In this document: positions 33,185-41,408 of the stretch, in pieces
Layout: each line of letters opens with the position of its first letter
Position numbering within the stretch: position 1 is the first letter of the stretch
Source: an uncultured Bacteroidales bacterium
Lineage (GTDB): Bacteria; Bacteroidota; Bacteroidia; Bacteroidales; UBA932
Assembly: GCA_900318445.1 (NCBI GenBank)
Contig: ONKO01000003.1
Span: 108,588 to 172,587 of the forward strand
Direction of reading: 5' to 3'
Length of the DNA stretch: 64,000 bases
Notes under the pieces: model-generated
Told to the model about the DNA's origin: nothing
What the model saw: the letters and a program-made list of their open reading frames with translations, nothing else
Database searches by the model: none
Made by a program: the position numbers and the translations under genes

Positions 33185-34186
33185 ATGGCTTACAATCTGA
33201 AAAACCGCAACTTCCTCAAACTGCTGGACTTCACCCCCAAGGAGATCCAGTATCTGCTGGACCTGGCCGCCGAACTCAAGAAGGCCAAGTATGCCGGCAC
33301 CGAACAGCCCCGTCTGAAGGGCAAGAACATCGCCCTCATCTTTGAAAAGACCTCTACCCGCACGCGCTGCTCCTTCGAGGTGGCCGCCTACGACCAAGGT
33401 GCTCACGCCACGTATCTGGGCCCCACCGGCAGCCAGATCGGCGTGAAGGAGAGCATGAAGGATACAGCCCGTGTCCTCGGCCGCATGTACGACGGCATCG
33501 AGTATCGCGGCTTTGCCCAGGCAACGGTGGAAGAACTGGCCAAGTACGCCGGCGTTCCCGTATGGAACGGCCTCACCAACGAGTTCCATCCCACACAGAT
33601 TCTGGCCGATTTCCTCACCATGCGTGAGCACAGCGACAAACCGCTGAACCAGATCTCCTACGCCTATCTGGGCGATGCCCGTTACAACATGGGTAACTCC
33701 CTTCTCGTGGGCGGTGCCAAGATGGGCATGGACGTTCGCATTGTAGCGCCCAAGGCCCTGCAGCCCGCTAAGAAACTGGTAGATGAATGCATGAAGATTG
33801 CTGCAGAAACCGGTGCCCGCATCACTATCACCGACGACCCCAAGGCCGGCGTCAAAGGCTGCGACTTCCTCTACACGGACGTATGGGTTTCCATGGGTGA
33901 GCCCGAGTCGGTCTGGAAAGAGAGAATCGAACTCCTGAAACCCTACCAGGTGAACGCCGCCCTCATGGCCGCCACCGGCAATCCGGCCTGCAAGTTCATG
34001 CACTGCCTGCCCGCTTACCACAACCGTGAGACCAAGGTGGGAGAAGACGTGTACCAGAAGTTTGGCATGGACGGCGTTGAGGTAACCGAAGACGTATTCG
34101 AGAGCCCCGCCAGCATTGTCTTTGACGAGGCCGAGAACCGCATGCACACCATCAAAGCCGTGATGGTCGCCACCCTGGGCGCATAA
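33185..34186 (+). CDS. arcB: Ornithine carbamoyltransferase (catabolic context)
   Basis: 333 residues. [20 protein letters not shown] (carbamoyl phosphate loop), [12 protein letters not shown], the SMG loop [10 protein letters not shown] and the catalytic HCLPAYHN. In this operon it would run in the phosphorolytic direction, citrulline to ornithine and carbamoyl phosphate; the sequence itself does not separate catabolic ArcB from anabolic ArgF. The length and HCLPAYH are shared by both. Confidence 0.93.
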   Translation: MAYNLKNRNFLKLLDFTPKEIQYLLDLAAELKKAKYAGTEQPRLKGKNIALIFEKTSTRTRCSFEVAAYDQGAHATYLGPTGSQIGVKESMKDTARVLGRMYDGIEYRGFAQATVEELAKYAGVPVWNGLTNEFHPTQILADFLTMREHSDKPLNQISYAYLGDARYNMGNSLLVGGAKMGMDVRIVAPKALQPAKKLVDECMKIAAETGARITITDDPKAGVKGCDFLYTDVWVSMGEPESVWKERIELLKPYQVNAALMAATGNPACKFMHCLPAYHNRETKVGEDVYQKFGMDGVEVTEDVFESPASIVFDEAENRMHTIKAVMVATLGA

Positions 34187-34200
34187 TTGAACATTAAGAC

Positions 34201-34680
34201 ATGAGTGAAAAAAGACTGACCATAGACTATGAGGAATTCTCCTCGGTTTCCGAAATGGACCCGAAGGACCAGGAGCTTTGCCGCGCCGCCATCGAGGCCC
34301 AGAAGGGATCCTACTCTCCGTACTCGCATTTCCAGGTAGGAGCGGCCCTACTGCTTGCAAACGGTGTGGTCGTGAAGGGAGCCAATCAAGAGAATGCCGC
34401 CTACCCTTCCGGCCTGTGTGCAGAGCGCAGCGCCATGTTCTGGGCCGGAGCCAACTACCCCGACATTCCCATGGACACCCTGGCCATTGCCGGATCGGAC
34501 CACGGCGTGCTCTGCGAAAGCCCCGCCTCGCCTTGCGGTGCCTGCCGCCAGGTCATGGCCGAATATCAGAAAAAACACGGGAAACCCATGAAGATTATTC
34601 TCGTGGGCTCCAAACGTATCCGCAAGTTCGGCTGCGTGGACGACCTCCTGCCGTTTATCTTCGACAGTTTGTCTATGTAA
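34201..34680 (+). CDS. cdd: Cytidine deaminase
   Basis: 159 residues. Zinc site in PSGLCAERSAMFWAG (Cys-Ala-Glu) and SPCGACRQVM (PCxxC); SPYSHFQVGAALLLANG near the N-terminus binds substrate. Homotetrameric short type. It follows arcB by 14 bases; a pyrimidine salvage enzyme with a deiminase pathway may reflect shared nitrogen/energy salvage, or just adjacency. Confidence 0.94.
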   Translation: MSEKRLTIDYEEFSSVSEMDPKDQELCRAAIEAQKGSYSPYSHFQVGAALLLANGVVVKGANQENAAYPSGLCAERSAMFWAGANYPDIPMDTLAIAGSDHGVLCESPASPCGACRQVMAEYQKKHGKPMKIILVGSKRIRKFGCVDDLLPFIFDSLSM

Positions 34681-34689
34681 CGGATTCCC

Positions 34690-34795
34690 CCAGCACGTGG
34701 AGATGCGCAAAAACATAGCAAAATGCGCATCTAGAAATGCTCCAGCACGTGGAGATGTGCAAAAAGGCCCCAAAACGCGCATCCAGCGGTGCTGG
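34690..34795. repeat. 52-bp repeat family, two units, forward orientation
   Basis: GAGATG at 34700 and 34752 (period 52). In the first unit AGATGCGCA / TGCGCATCT is a perfect 9-bp stem with loop AAAACATAGCAAAA. The second ends with a distinct cap, CCAGCGGTGCTGG. Positions 34759-34795 are an exact inverted match of 31087-31123, so the two elements bracket the deiminase operon. Confidence 0.9.
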
Positions 34796-34816
34796 GGCCG
34801 CTCCCCGGGGCGGTGG

Positions 34817-36589
34817 CTAGACCTCCGAGAGCTCCAGCCACCGCATTTCGGCGGCGTCCAGCTCTTCTTGGAGCTGGCCATAGCGCGTACTGGCCGCCTG
34901 GAGTTCATCGGCCTTCAAAGTGCCGCCGGAGAGCTGCGCTTCGAGGCGGGCTTTTTCGGCCTCCAGCTCCGGAAGCAGGGCCTCCAGGGCCTTGAGCTCC
35001 TGCTGCTCCTTGAAGGAGAGCTTGCGCTTTGCCTCGGTCTTGACTTTGGCCTGGACCGGAGCGGTCTTCTGCGCAGATTTTTGCTCTGCCTCGTAGTCTT
35101 TGATGAAGGTACGGTACTCGGTGTAGTTGCCCACGAAGTCCTTCACCACGCCGTCTCCGCAGAACACGAAGAGGTGGTCTACCAGGCGGTCCAGGAAGTG
35201 ACGGTCATGGCTCACGATAAGAAGCGAACCCTTGAACTCCATCAGATACTCCTCCAGGATTTCCAGGGTAACGATGTCAAGGTCGTTGGTGGGCTCGTCC
35301 AGGATGAGAAAGTTGGGCTGCTGCATGAGGATGGTGAGCAGGTACAGACGCCTTCTCTCACCACCCGAGAGGCGCTCCACAGGGTTCTGGAGCATGTCGT
35401 GCGGGAAGAGGAAGCGGTTGAGGAGATGGAGATCGGACACGGTTTCCAGCACGGTCTGGCCCGGTTTGAACTGCATGCCGGCCTGGTGGTAGTAGCCAAT
35501 TTTGAGGGATTCTCCCCGGTCGATGACACCGGTGAAGGTGCCGCCCAGCTCCGGCTTGTAACCGCCGGTAATGAGGTTGAGGAAGGTGGTCTTGCCGGCG
35601 GCGTTGCGGCCGACAATGCCCACGCGCTCGTACCGCTGGAAGTTATAGGTGAAGTGGCTCAGATAACACTTTTGTTCCCACCAGAAGCACACATCCTTGC
35701 AGTTGATGACTTTGTTGCCCAGGTAAGTGGATTTGGCCTGTGTCTCGCTCATGTCCACCTTCTTCTGGACATAGCTGTCATCGGCCCGCTCCTTGATGTC
35801 CCAGAAGGCCTGCTTGCGGTACTTGGCCTTGCCGGTGCGGGCGCAGGGGCTGGCGTGCATCCACTCCAGTTCCCGGCGGTAGAGGTTGCGCACCTTCTCG
35901 GTCTCTGCATTGTAGTTGTCAATCCTCTCCTGGCGCTTTTCCAGGAAGTTCATGTAGTCTCCCTTGTAGATATAGATGCTACCCCGGTCCATTTCCATGA
36001 CGGTGTTGCACACGCGGTCCAGGAAGTAGCGGTCGTGGGTAACCATGAACAGGGTGCACCGGCTGTGCTTGAGGTGATTCTCCAGGAACTCGATGGCATC
36101 TATGTCCAGGTGGTTGGTGGGCTCGTCCATGATATAGAAGTCCGCCTCGGAGGCCAGCATCTGGGTAAGGGCCACGCGTTTTACTTCGCCGCCGGAGAGG
36201 TCTTTCATGCGCTTGTCGGGGTCCGTGAGGCCAAACTGCGTGAGTAGCTGGTGTACCCGCAGTTCGTACTGCCACAGATGGTCCTGGTCCAGATGCTCTG
36301 TCCACTGGGTAGAACTGTCCATGATTTGCCGGAAAATGCCTTTCTCGGGGTCGTGGGCATACTCCTGTTCCAGGAAGGCAATGCGGATGTCTTTGAGAAA
36401 CAGCACCTTTCCGCCGCTGTCACTGCCGTCCTTGCCGGCCAGGATCCTCAGAAGCGAGGTCTTGCCCGTGCCGTTGGGGGCAATGAGCGCCACCTTGTCG
36501 CCCTCGTTGATATTGAAGTCGATGTGTTCAAACAGCACCTTGGGGCCGTAACTCTTGGAAATGTTCTCTATTTGCAGGTAACTGGGCAT
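34817..36589 (-). CDS. ABC-F family ATPase (Uup-like)
   Basis: 590 residues from MPSYLQIENISKSYG. Two ABC domains without membrane helices: Walker A APNGTGKTSLLRIL and GRNAAGKTTFLNLI, signatures DLSGGEVKRVAL and RLSGGERRRLYLL, Walker B FYIMDEPTNHLD and FLILDEPTNDLD. Charged C-terminal coiled coil (KLSFKEQQELKALEALLPEL onward), as in Uup. Acts on ribosomes or DNA junctions in the cytoplasm. The -7 element TAACTTTG (36605-36598) is 8 bases from the start codon. Confidence 0.93.
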   Translation of the reverse strand: MPSYLQIENISKSYGPKVLFEHIDFNINEGDKVALIAPNGTGKTSLLRILAGKDGSDSGGKVLFLKDIRIAFLEQEYAHDPEKGIFRQIMDSSTQWTEHLDQDHLWQYELRVHQLLTQFGLTDPDKRMKDLSGGEVKRVALTQMLASEADFYIMDEPTNHLDIDAIEFLENHLKHSRCTLFMVTHDRYFLDRVCNTVMEMDRGSIYIYKGDYMNFLEKRQERIDNYNAETEKVRNLYRRELEWMHASPCARTGKAKYRKQAFWDIKERADDSYVQKKVDMSETQAKSTYLGNKVINCKDVCFWWEQKCYLSHFTYNFQRYERVGIVGRNAAGKTTFLNLITGGYKPELGGTFTGVIDRGESLKIGYYHQAGMQFKPGQTVLETVSDLHLLNRFLFPHDMLQNPVERLSGGERRRLYLLTILMQQPNFLILDEPTNDLDIVTLEILEEYLMEFKGSLLIVSHDRHFLDRLVDHLFVFCGDGVVKDFVGNYTEYRTFIKDYEAEQKSAQKTAPVQAKVKTEAKRKLSFKEQQELKALEALLPELEAEKARLEAQLSGGTLKADELQAASTRYGQLQEELDAAEMRWLELSEV

Positions 36590-36617
36590 AACGGGCGCAA
36601 AGTTAGGAAAAAAAGTG

Positions 36618-36625
36618 CTACCTTT
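36618..36625 (+). promoter_or_regulatory. -7 element of mnmA
   Basis: TACCTTTG 10 bases before the mnmA ATG, divergent from the ABC-F promoter 13 bases away; both promoters share a 50-base intergenic space. Confidence 0.7.
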
Positions 36626-36635
36626 GAGGATAATT

Positions 36636-38024
36636 ATGGACAAAAGCAAAATCAAAGTATGCGTAGGGCTGTCGGGCGGGGTGGACTCGTCGGTGGCAGC
36701 GTACCTCCTCAAGCAGGAGGGCTATGACGTGTTTGCCATGTTCATGCAAAACTGGAACGACGCTTCCACAACGCTCCACGGAGACTGCGAATGGGAAGAA
36801 GACCGCTTTGTGGCCGAGATGGTGGCCCGTAAGATTGGCATCCCCTTCTACTTCGTAGACCTATCGGCCCAGTACCGGCAGCGCGTGGTGGACTACATGT
36901 TCAGCGAGTACGCCAAGGGCCGCACCCCCAACCCCGACGTCCTCTGCAACCGCGAAATCAAGTTTGACGCCTTCCTTCAGATTGCCCTCAAGTACGGGGC
37001 CGATTACGTAGCCACAGGCCACTACTGTCGCAAGGAAGTCACCCCGGAGGGGGTGTACCGCATCCTGGAAGGCGCAGACCCCAACAAAGACCAGACTTAC
37101 TTCCTGTGCCAGCTCAGCCAGGAGCAGCTCTCGAAGACGCTCTTCCCCATCGGCGACATCGTGAAGCCGGAGGTGCGGCGCATTGCCAAGGAGGCCGATT
37201 TACCATCGGCCGAAAAGAAAGACTCCCAGGGCATTTGCTTCGTGGGAAAGGTAGACCTTCCCACCTTCCTCAAGCAAAAACTCACTTCCGTGGAGGGAGA
37301 CATTGTGGAGGTCTTTGACGCATACTACCAGCAGGATCCCCTGTACCAGTGGCAGCAGGAAAAACTGTCGCAGCTCCTGAGACCCGGAGAAACCCTGGAG
37401 CGTACCGTCCGCTATGCCCCCGAGGAAAAGATCCTCACCAGCGACGGAAAGCCGCTGGGCGTCAGTCCTTTCGACACTTCTAAAGTAGAAGCCCTGACGG
37501 ATGCCGAGCTGGACCACCTGTCCCTCCCCGTCACCTACGACATCACCTTCGAGACCGAAACCTACCGCAGCGGCAAGCATCACATCAAGAAAACCCGCAA
37601 CAAGGAAAATCCCTTCGGCCGCATCGTGGGGCGGCACGAGGGTGCGCAGTTCTACACCATCGGCCAGCGGAAAGGCCTTGGCGTGGGAGGGCACGAAAAC
37701 CCCGTCTTTGTCATTGCCACCGATACGGAAGCCAACCGCGTCTACGTGGGAGAAGGCCATAACCACAAGGGCCTCAGCCGCTTCTGCCTGCGCGTAAGCC
37801 CCGACGAGATTCACTGGATCCGGGAAGACCTCACCATGGCCGCCGGAGAAATGCGCCGCTACCGCGTCCGCATCCGCTACCGCCAGCCCCTGCAGAGCGC
37901 AACGCTCCTCATGCGGGAAAGCGGCCTCTACATTCTTTTCGACGAGCCCCAGCGCGGCATATCGCCCGGCCAGTTCGCCGTCTGGTACGACGGAGACGAG
38001 ATGCTGGGCAGCGGCACCATCTGA
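36636..38024 (+). CDS. mnmA: tRNA-uridine 2-sulfurtransferase with large internal insertion
   Basis: 462 residues; E. coli MnmA has 368. Thiolates U34 of Lys, Glu and Gln tRNAs. PP-loop VGLSGGVDSSVAAYLLK, nucleophile Cys in NPDVLCNREIKF, second catalytic Cys in KDSQGICFVGK, and YTIGQRKGLGVGGHENPVFV are intact. Between VEGDIVEVF (about residue 228) and GRIVGRHEG (about residue 327) there are roughly 100 inserted residues, mostly polar and in frame. Bacteroidetes MnmA proteins tend to carry a shorter insertion here, so this looks like an expanded lineage feature, not an assembly error. Confidence 0.93.
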   Translation: MDKSKIKVCVGLSGGVDSSVAAYLLKQEGYDVFAMFMQNWNDASTTLHGDCEWEEDRFVAEMVARKIGIPFYFVDLSAQYRQRVVDYMFSEYAKGRTPNPDVLCNREIKFDAFLQIALKYGADYVATGHYCRKEVTPEGVYRILEGADPNKDQTYFLCQLSQEQLSKTLFPIGDIVKPEVRRIAKEADLPSAEKKDSQGICFVGKVDLPTFLKQKLTSVEGDIVEVFDAYYQQDPLYQWQQEKLSQLLRPGETLERTVRYAPEEKILTSDGKPLGVSPFDTSKVEALTDAELDHLSLPVTYDITFETETYRSGKHHIKKTRNKENPFGRIVGRHEGAQFYTIGQRKGLGVGGHENPVFVIATDTEANRVYVGEGHNHKGLSRFCLRVSPDEIHWIREDLTMAAGEMRRYRVRIRYRQPLQSATLLMRESGLYILFDEPQRGISPGQFAVWYDGDEMLGSGTI

Positions 38025-38041
38025 CAAACAACTCACACAAT

Positions 38042-39994
38042 ATGAAAAAACTATTAACCATTCTGACACTGGCCCTTGCAGCCGCATCGCTTCAGGCAAA
38101 AGATTACAAGGTACTCTCCCCCGGCGGAGAACTCAGCGTGACCATCCAGGCCGATAAGACGCTCCAGTGGAGCATCAGCCTCGGAGAAGAGGTGCTTCTC
38201 AAACCCTCTCCCCTTTCCCTCACCCTTTCCGACGGAACCGTCATCGGAGCCGGGACCAAGGTGCGCCGGGCAGTCCGGAAAAGCGTCTCCCAGACGCTTG
38301 CCGCCCAGAATTTCAAGCGCGCCCAGGTAGAAGACCACTACAACGAACTCACCCTTCAGACCCGGGACTTCGACATCATCTTCCGCGTCTATGACGACGG
38401 CGCCGCCTACCGCTTCGTCACAAAAAAAGCCGTGACCATCGCCTCCGAGGAGGCCGTCTTCAACTTCCCCGAAGACCACAATGCCTGGGTCCCCTACGTC
38501 CGTGACCCCGGCACTTTCGAAGAGCAGTTTTTCAACTCCTTCGAGAACCACTGCACGCTCATTCCCATTTCCAAGTGGGATCCCAAGCGTCTTGCGTTCC
38601 TTCCCCTCACCGTAGACGGAGCCTCGCACGTCAAGCTCTGCATCACGGAGACAGACCTCCGCAACTACCCCGGCATGTATCTTCTCAATGACAATGCCGG
38701 CACCAGCGTCCACGGCGTGTTCGCTCCCGTTCCCAAGGTCATTGAGCAGGGCGGCCACAACATGCTGCAGGGCGTCGTGAAAAGCCGTGAACCCTTCATC
38801 TACAAGGGATACGGCCCCGAGGCCCTTCCCTGGAGAATGGTGATTGTGGCTAAGGAAGACCGCCTCCTGGCCCAGTCGGACTTTGTCTGGCGCCTTTCCG
38901 CCCCCGCCGAGGGAGACTTCTCCTGGGTCAAGCCCGGAAAAGTGGCCTGGGACTGGTGGAACGACTGGAACATCAAGGGAGTAGACTTCGAGAGCGGCGT
39001 CAACAACGACACCTACAAGTATTACATTGACTTTGCCTCCCGCAACGGCATCGAGTACGTCATCCTGGACGAAGGCTGGGCCGTGAACAAGCAGGCCGAC
39101 CTCTTCCAGGTAGTACCGGAGATAGACCTTCCCATGCTCTGCGAATACGCCGCCAAGCGGAACGTGAAGCTGGTCCTCTGGGCCGGTTACTGGGCCTTCA
39201 ACCGGGACATGGAAGCCGTGTGCGAGCACTACTCCAAGATGGGCATCGCCGGCTGGAAGATTGACTTCATGGACCGCGACGACCAGTTTATGGTGGCCTT
39301 CTACGAAAGAGCCGCCCGCACCGCCGCCAAGTACCACCAGTTTGTGGACTTCCACGGTGCCTTTAAGCCTGCCGGGCTCACCCGTACCTACCCCAATGTC
39401 CTCAACCACGAAGGCGTGGCCGGCCTGGAGCAGCTCAAATGGGCTCCGAACAGCTTTGATCAGGTTACCTACGACGTCGTCATTCCCTTCACGCGCCTTG
39501 TCGCCGGCCCGGCCGATTACACCCAGGGCGCCATGCGCAACGGCGCCGTCTGGAACTATGCACCCAGCCACAGCGAACCCATGAGCCAGGGCACCCGCTG
39601 CCGCCAGCTGGCCGAGTACGTCATCTTTGACGCGCCCTTCACCATGCTCTGCGACGCCCCCACCAATTATGAGGCCGAGCCCGAATGCACCCAGCTCATC
39701 GCCTCCTTCCCCACCGTATGGGACGAGACCATCGCGCTGGACGGACGCATCGGCGAATATATCGTAGAAGCCCGCCGCAGCGGAGACCGCTGGTACATGG
39801 CCGCCATGACCAACTGGGACGCACGTGACATCACCTTTACCCTGCCGGCTCCCGCCACCGAGGTTACCCTCTGGAGGGACGGCGTCAACGCCCACCGCAA
39901 CGGGCAGGACTACAGGAAAGAAACCGTGAAGGTAGAAAACGGACAGGTCACCGTGCACCTGGCCCCGGGCGGCGGCTGCGTGCTAATCTTCTAG
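38042..39994 (+). CDS. Glycoside hydrolase family 97 (SusB-like alpha-glucosidase/galactosidase)
   Basis: 650 residues with a signal peptide (MKKLLTILTLALAAASLQA). Beta-sandwich N-terminal part followed by a barrel: VAWDWWNDWNIKGVDF, EYVILDEGWA, GIAGWKIDFMDRDDQ, VDFHGAFKPAGLTRTYPNVL and NHEGVAGLEQLKW, whose Glu (about residue 457) fits the calcium/base site of inverting GH97 enzymes; C-terminal small domain with LWRDGVNAHRNGQDY. Whether it inverts (glucosidase) or retains (galactosidase) needs alignment. No SusCD partners nearby. Confidence 0.93.
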   Translation: MKKLLTILTLALAAASLQAKDYKVLSPGGELSVTIQADKTLQWSISLGEEVLLKPSPLSLTLSDGTVIGAGTKVRRAVRKSVSQTLAAQNFKRAQVEDHYNELTLQTRDFDIIFRVYDDGAAYRFVTKKAVTIASEEAVFNFPEDHNAWVPYVRDPGTFEEQFFNSFENHCTLIPISKWDPKRLAFLPLTVDGASHVKLCITETDLRNYPGMYLLNDNAGTSVHGVFAPVPKVIEQGGHNMLQGVVKSREPFIYKGYGPEALPWRMVIVAKEDRLLAQSDFVWRLSAPAEGDFSWVKPGKVAWDWWNDWNIKGVDFESGVNNDTYKYYIDFASRNGIEYVILDEGWAVNKQADLFQVVPEIDLPMLCEYAAKRNVKLVLWAGYWAFNRDMEAVCEHYSKMGIAGWKIDFMDRDDQFMVAFYERAARTAAKYHQFVDFHGAFKPAGLTRTYPNVLNHEGVAGLEQLKWAPNSFDQVTYDVVIPFTRLVAGPADYTQGAMRNGAVWNYAPSHSEPMSQGTRCRQLAEYVIFDAPFTMLCDAPTNYEAEPECTQLIASFPTVWDETIALDGRIGEYIVEARRSGDRWYMAAMTNWDARDITFTLPAPATEVTLWRDGVNAHRNGQDYRKETVKVENGQVTVHLAPGGGCVLIF

Positions 39995-40930
39995 CAGACT
40001 CCGGAACTCCCGGGAGGAAAGGGAATCAAAATAGTCTCCCACTTCCATTCCCCGGAGGTCATTCAGCGTACATCCTTTCAGTTTTTCGGCCAGCTCCTCT
40101 GCTGGCCGAAACCCTATGAAGTCGCCGGTAAACTGGAGCTCTGAGATCACTCCGCGCTCCAGAGAATAATGCGCCGTGACGGTTCCGCAGGCAAATTTCC
40201 GTGTCCGGGAGAACGTAGTGCGCGGAGAACGCCCGAAGTTCCACTCCCAGGTGCGGAATTTTTCATCGGCCATCTTTCCAACAGCTTCCAGTTGGGAGGG
40301 AGACAGGCCGATGGTGCTATCCCCGCCGGAGAGGATATCGCGGAGGGCATCCCGCAGCGAGCCGATGTCCGGGAGGGCGGGCAGATAGGCCCGGAGGTTG
40401 GCCACCCGGCTGCGGACCGACGCCACGCCGGCTGCCTCCAGCTTGCTGCCGGGTACGGCCAGCGCCTGCGTGAGGTTCTCAAGGTTGATATCCCACATGA
40501 GCGTGCCGTGGATCATCATGCGGTTGCCGTGAAGGCGCTTGGCATAGCCGGAGCACTTGCGCCCCTCCACCAGGATGTCGTTGCGGCCGCTGCGCTCGGC
40601 GGGGACGCCCAGGCGGCGGAGGGCATCGGCCATGAGTCCATAGGAATCGGCCATGGTTCCCACAGGCCCCACGATGCTGTAATTGAGGTTGCCGAGGTCG
40701 TGATAGACGGCGCCCCCTCCCGTCACGCGTCGCGCAAGCACAATGCCGTTTGCTTCCAGAAAGGGAAGGTTTACCTCGGCATAGGCGCTTTGATTGAGGC
40801 CGATGATCACGGACGGCGCATTCTGCCACAGATAGAAAACGGGCTCGTCCACGGGCAGGCTTTCGAGCGTAAATTCGTCGAAGGCCATGTTCCAGTGCGG
40901 GTCTACGGAGGGATTCAGGAGGGATTTCAT
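39983..40930 (-). CDS. lplA: Lipoate-protein ligase A
   Basis: 315 residues. Attaches free lipoate to E2 subunits. N-terminal MKSLLNPSVDPHWNMAFDEF, NAPSVIIGLNQSAYAEVNLP, the lipoyl-AMP loop ARRVTGGGAVYHDLGNLNYS, RNDILVEGRKCSGYAKRLHG and HGTLMWDINLENL are diagnostic, and a C-terminal accessory domain follows. A TATCTTCG element (40942-40935) ends four bases before the ATG, so the transcript may be leaderless. Convergent with GH97, sharing 12 bases. Confidence 0.94.
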   Translation of the reverse strand: MKSLLNPSVDPHWNMAFDEFTLESLPVDEPVFYLWQNAPSVIIGLNQSAYAEVNLPFLEANGIVLARRVTGGGAVYHDLGNLNYSIVGPVGTMADSYGLMADALRRLGVPAERSGRNDILVEGRKCSGYAKRLHGNRMMIHGTLMWDINLENLTQALAVPGSKLEAAGVASVRSRVANLRAYLPALPDIGSLRDALRDILSGGDSTIGLSPSQLEAVGKMADEKFRTWEWNFGRSPRTTFSRTRKFACGTVTAHYSLERGVISELQFTGDFIGFRPAEELAEKLKGCTLNDLRGMEVGDYFDSLSSREFRSLLED

Positions 40931-40982
40931 ATTGCGAAGATAATATTATTTCTGTACATTTGTAGGATAAACTTTTAACACT

Positions 40983-41402
40983 ATGGCAAAAGCTGGTAAA
41001 CTGATTGGAGGGTTTAGCGCCCTGCTTATCCTGGCTGCCCTGGCCGGATTCTTCTATTTCAAATTCATTTGGGTATTCAGCGACGGCACCAAGACCGGAG
41101 AGCTTAACTCACTCACCTACACCGGATACTTCTTCAAGACTTATGAGGGAGAGATGATCCTCACCGGCTACGGCAGCAAGAACGCTTCCGGAACCGTGCA
41201 GTCCAAGACTTTCAAGTTCTCCGTAAAAGACAAGGAAGTGGCTCAGAAACTCACCGAGATGACGGGCCTTCGCGTAACCGTGCACTACAAGGAATACAAA
41301 GGTGCCCTGCCCTGGAGAGGATATGAGCGCGCCATCGTAGATAAAGTAGAGGAAGACACCTCCTACGAAAAAATCCCCGACGATTCCCAGTTTTTTCTCT
41401 AA
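40983..41402 (+). CDS. Small membrane-anchored protein of unknown function
   Basis: 139 residues. One N-terminal helix (LIGGFSALLILAALAGFFYF) followed by a soluble domain with TGYFFKTYEGEMILTGYG and VTVHYKEYKGALPWRGYERA. I recognise it as a type of conserved Bacteroidetes protein without assigned role. Promoter TACATTTG is about 20 bases upstream. The DPP4-like gene starts 6 bases after its stop. Confidence 0.7.
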   Translation: MAKAGKLIGGFSALLILAALAGFFYFKFIWVFSDGTKTGELNSLTYTGYFFKTYEGEMILTGYGSKNASGTVQSKTFKFSVKDKEVAQKLTEMTGLRVTVHYKEYKGALPWRGYERAIVDKVEEDTSYEKIPDDSQFFL

Positions 41403-41408
41403 CAGTAT

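Noticed and set aside
31050-34800. Composite transposon
   Set aside because: The inverted repeats flank the deiminase operon, but no transposase or target duplication is visible; reported only as an observation about repeats.
38054-39958. Minus-strand frame of over 600 codons opposite the GH97 gene
   Set aside because: Antisense shadow; the plus strand has signal peptide and all GH97 motifs.
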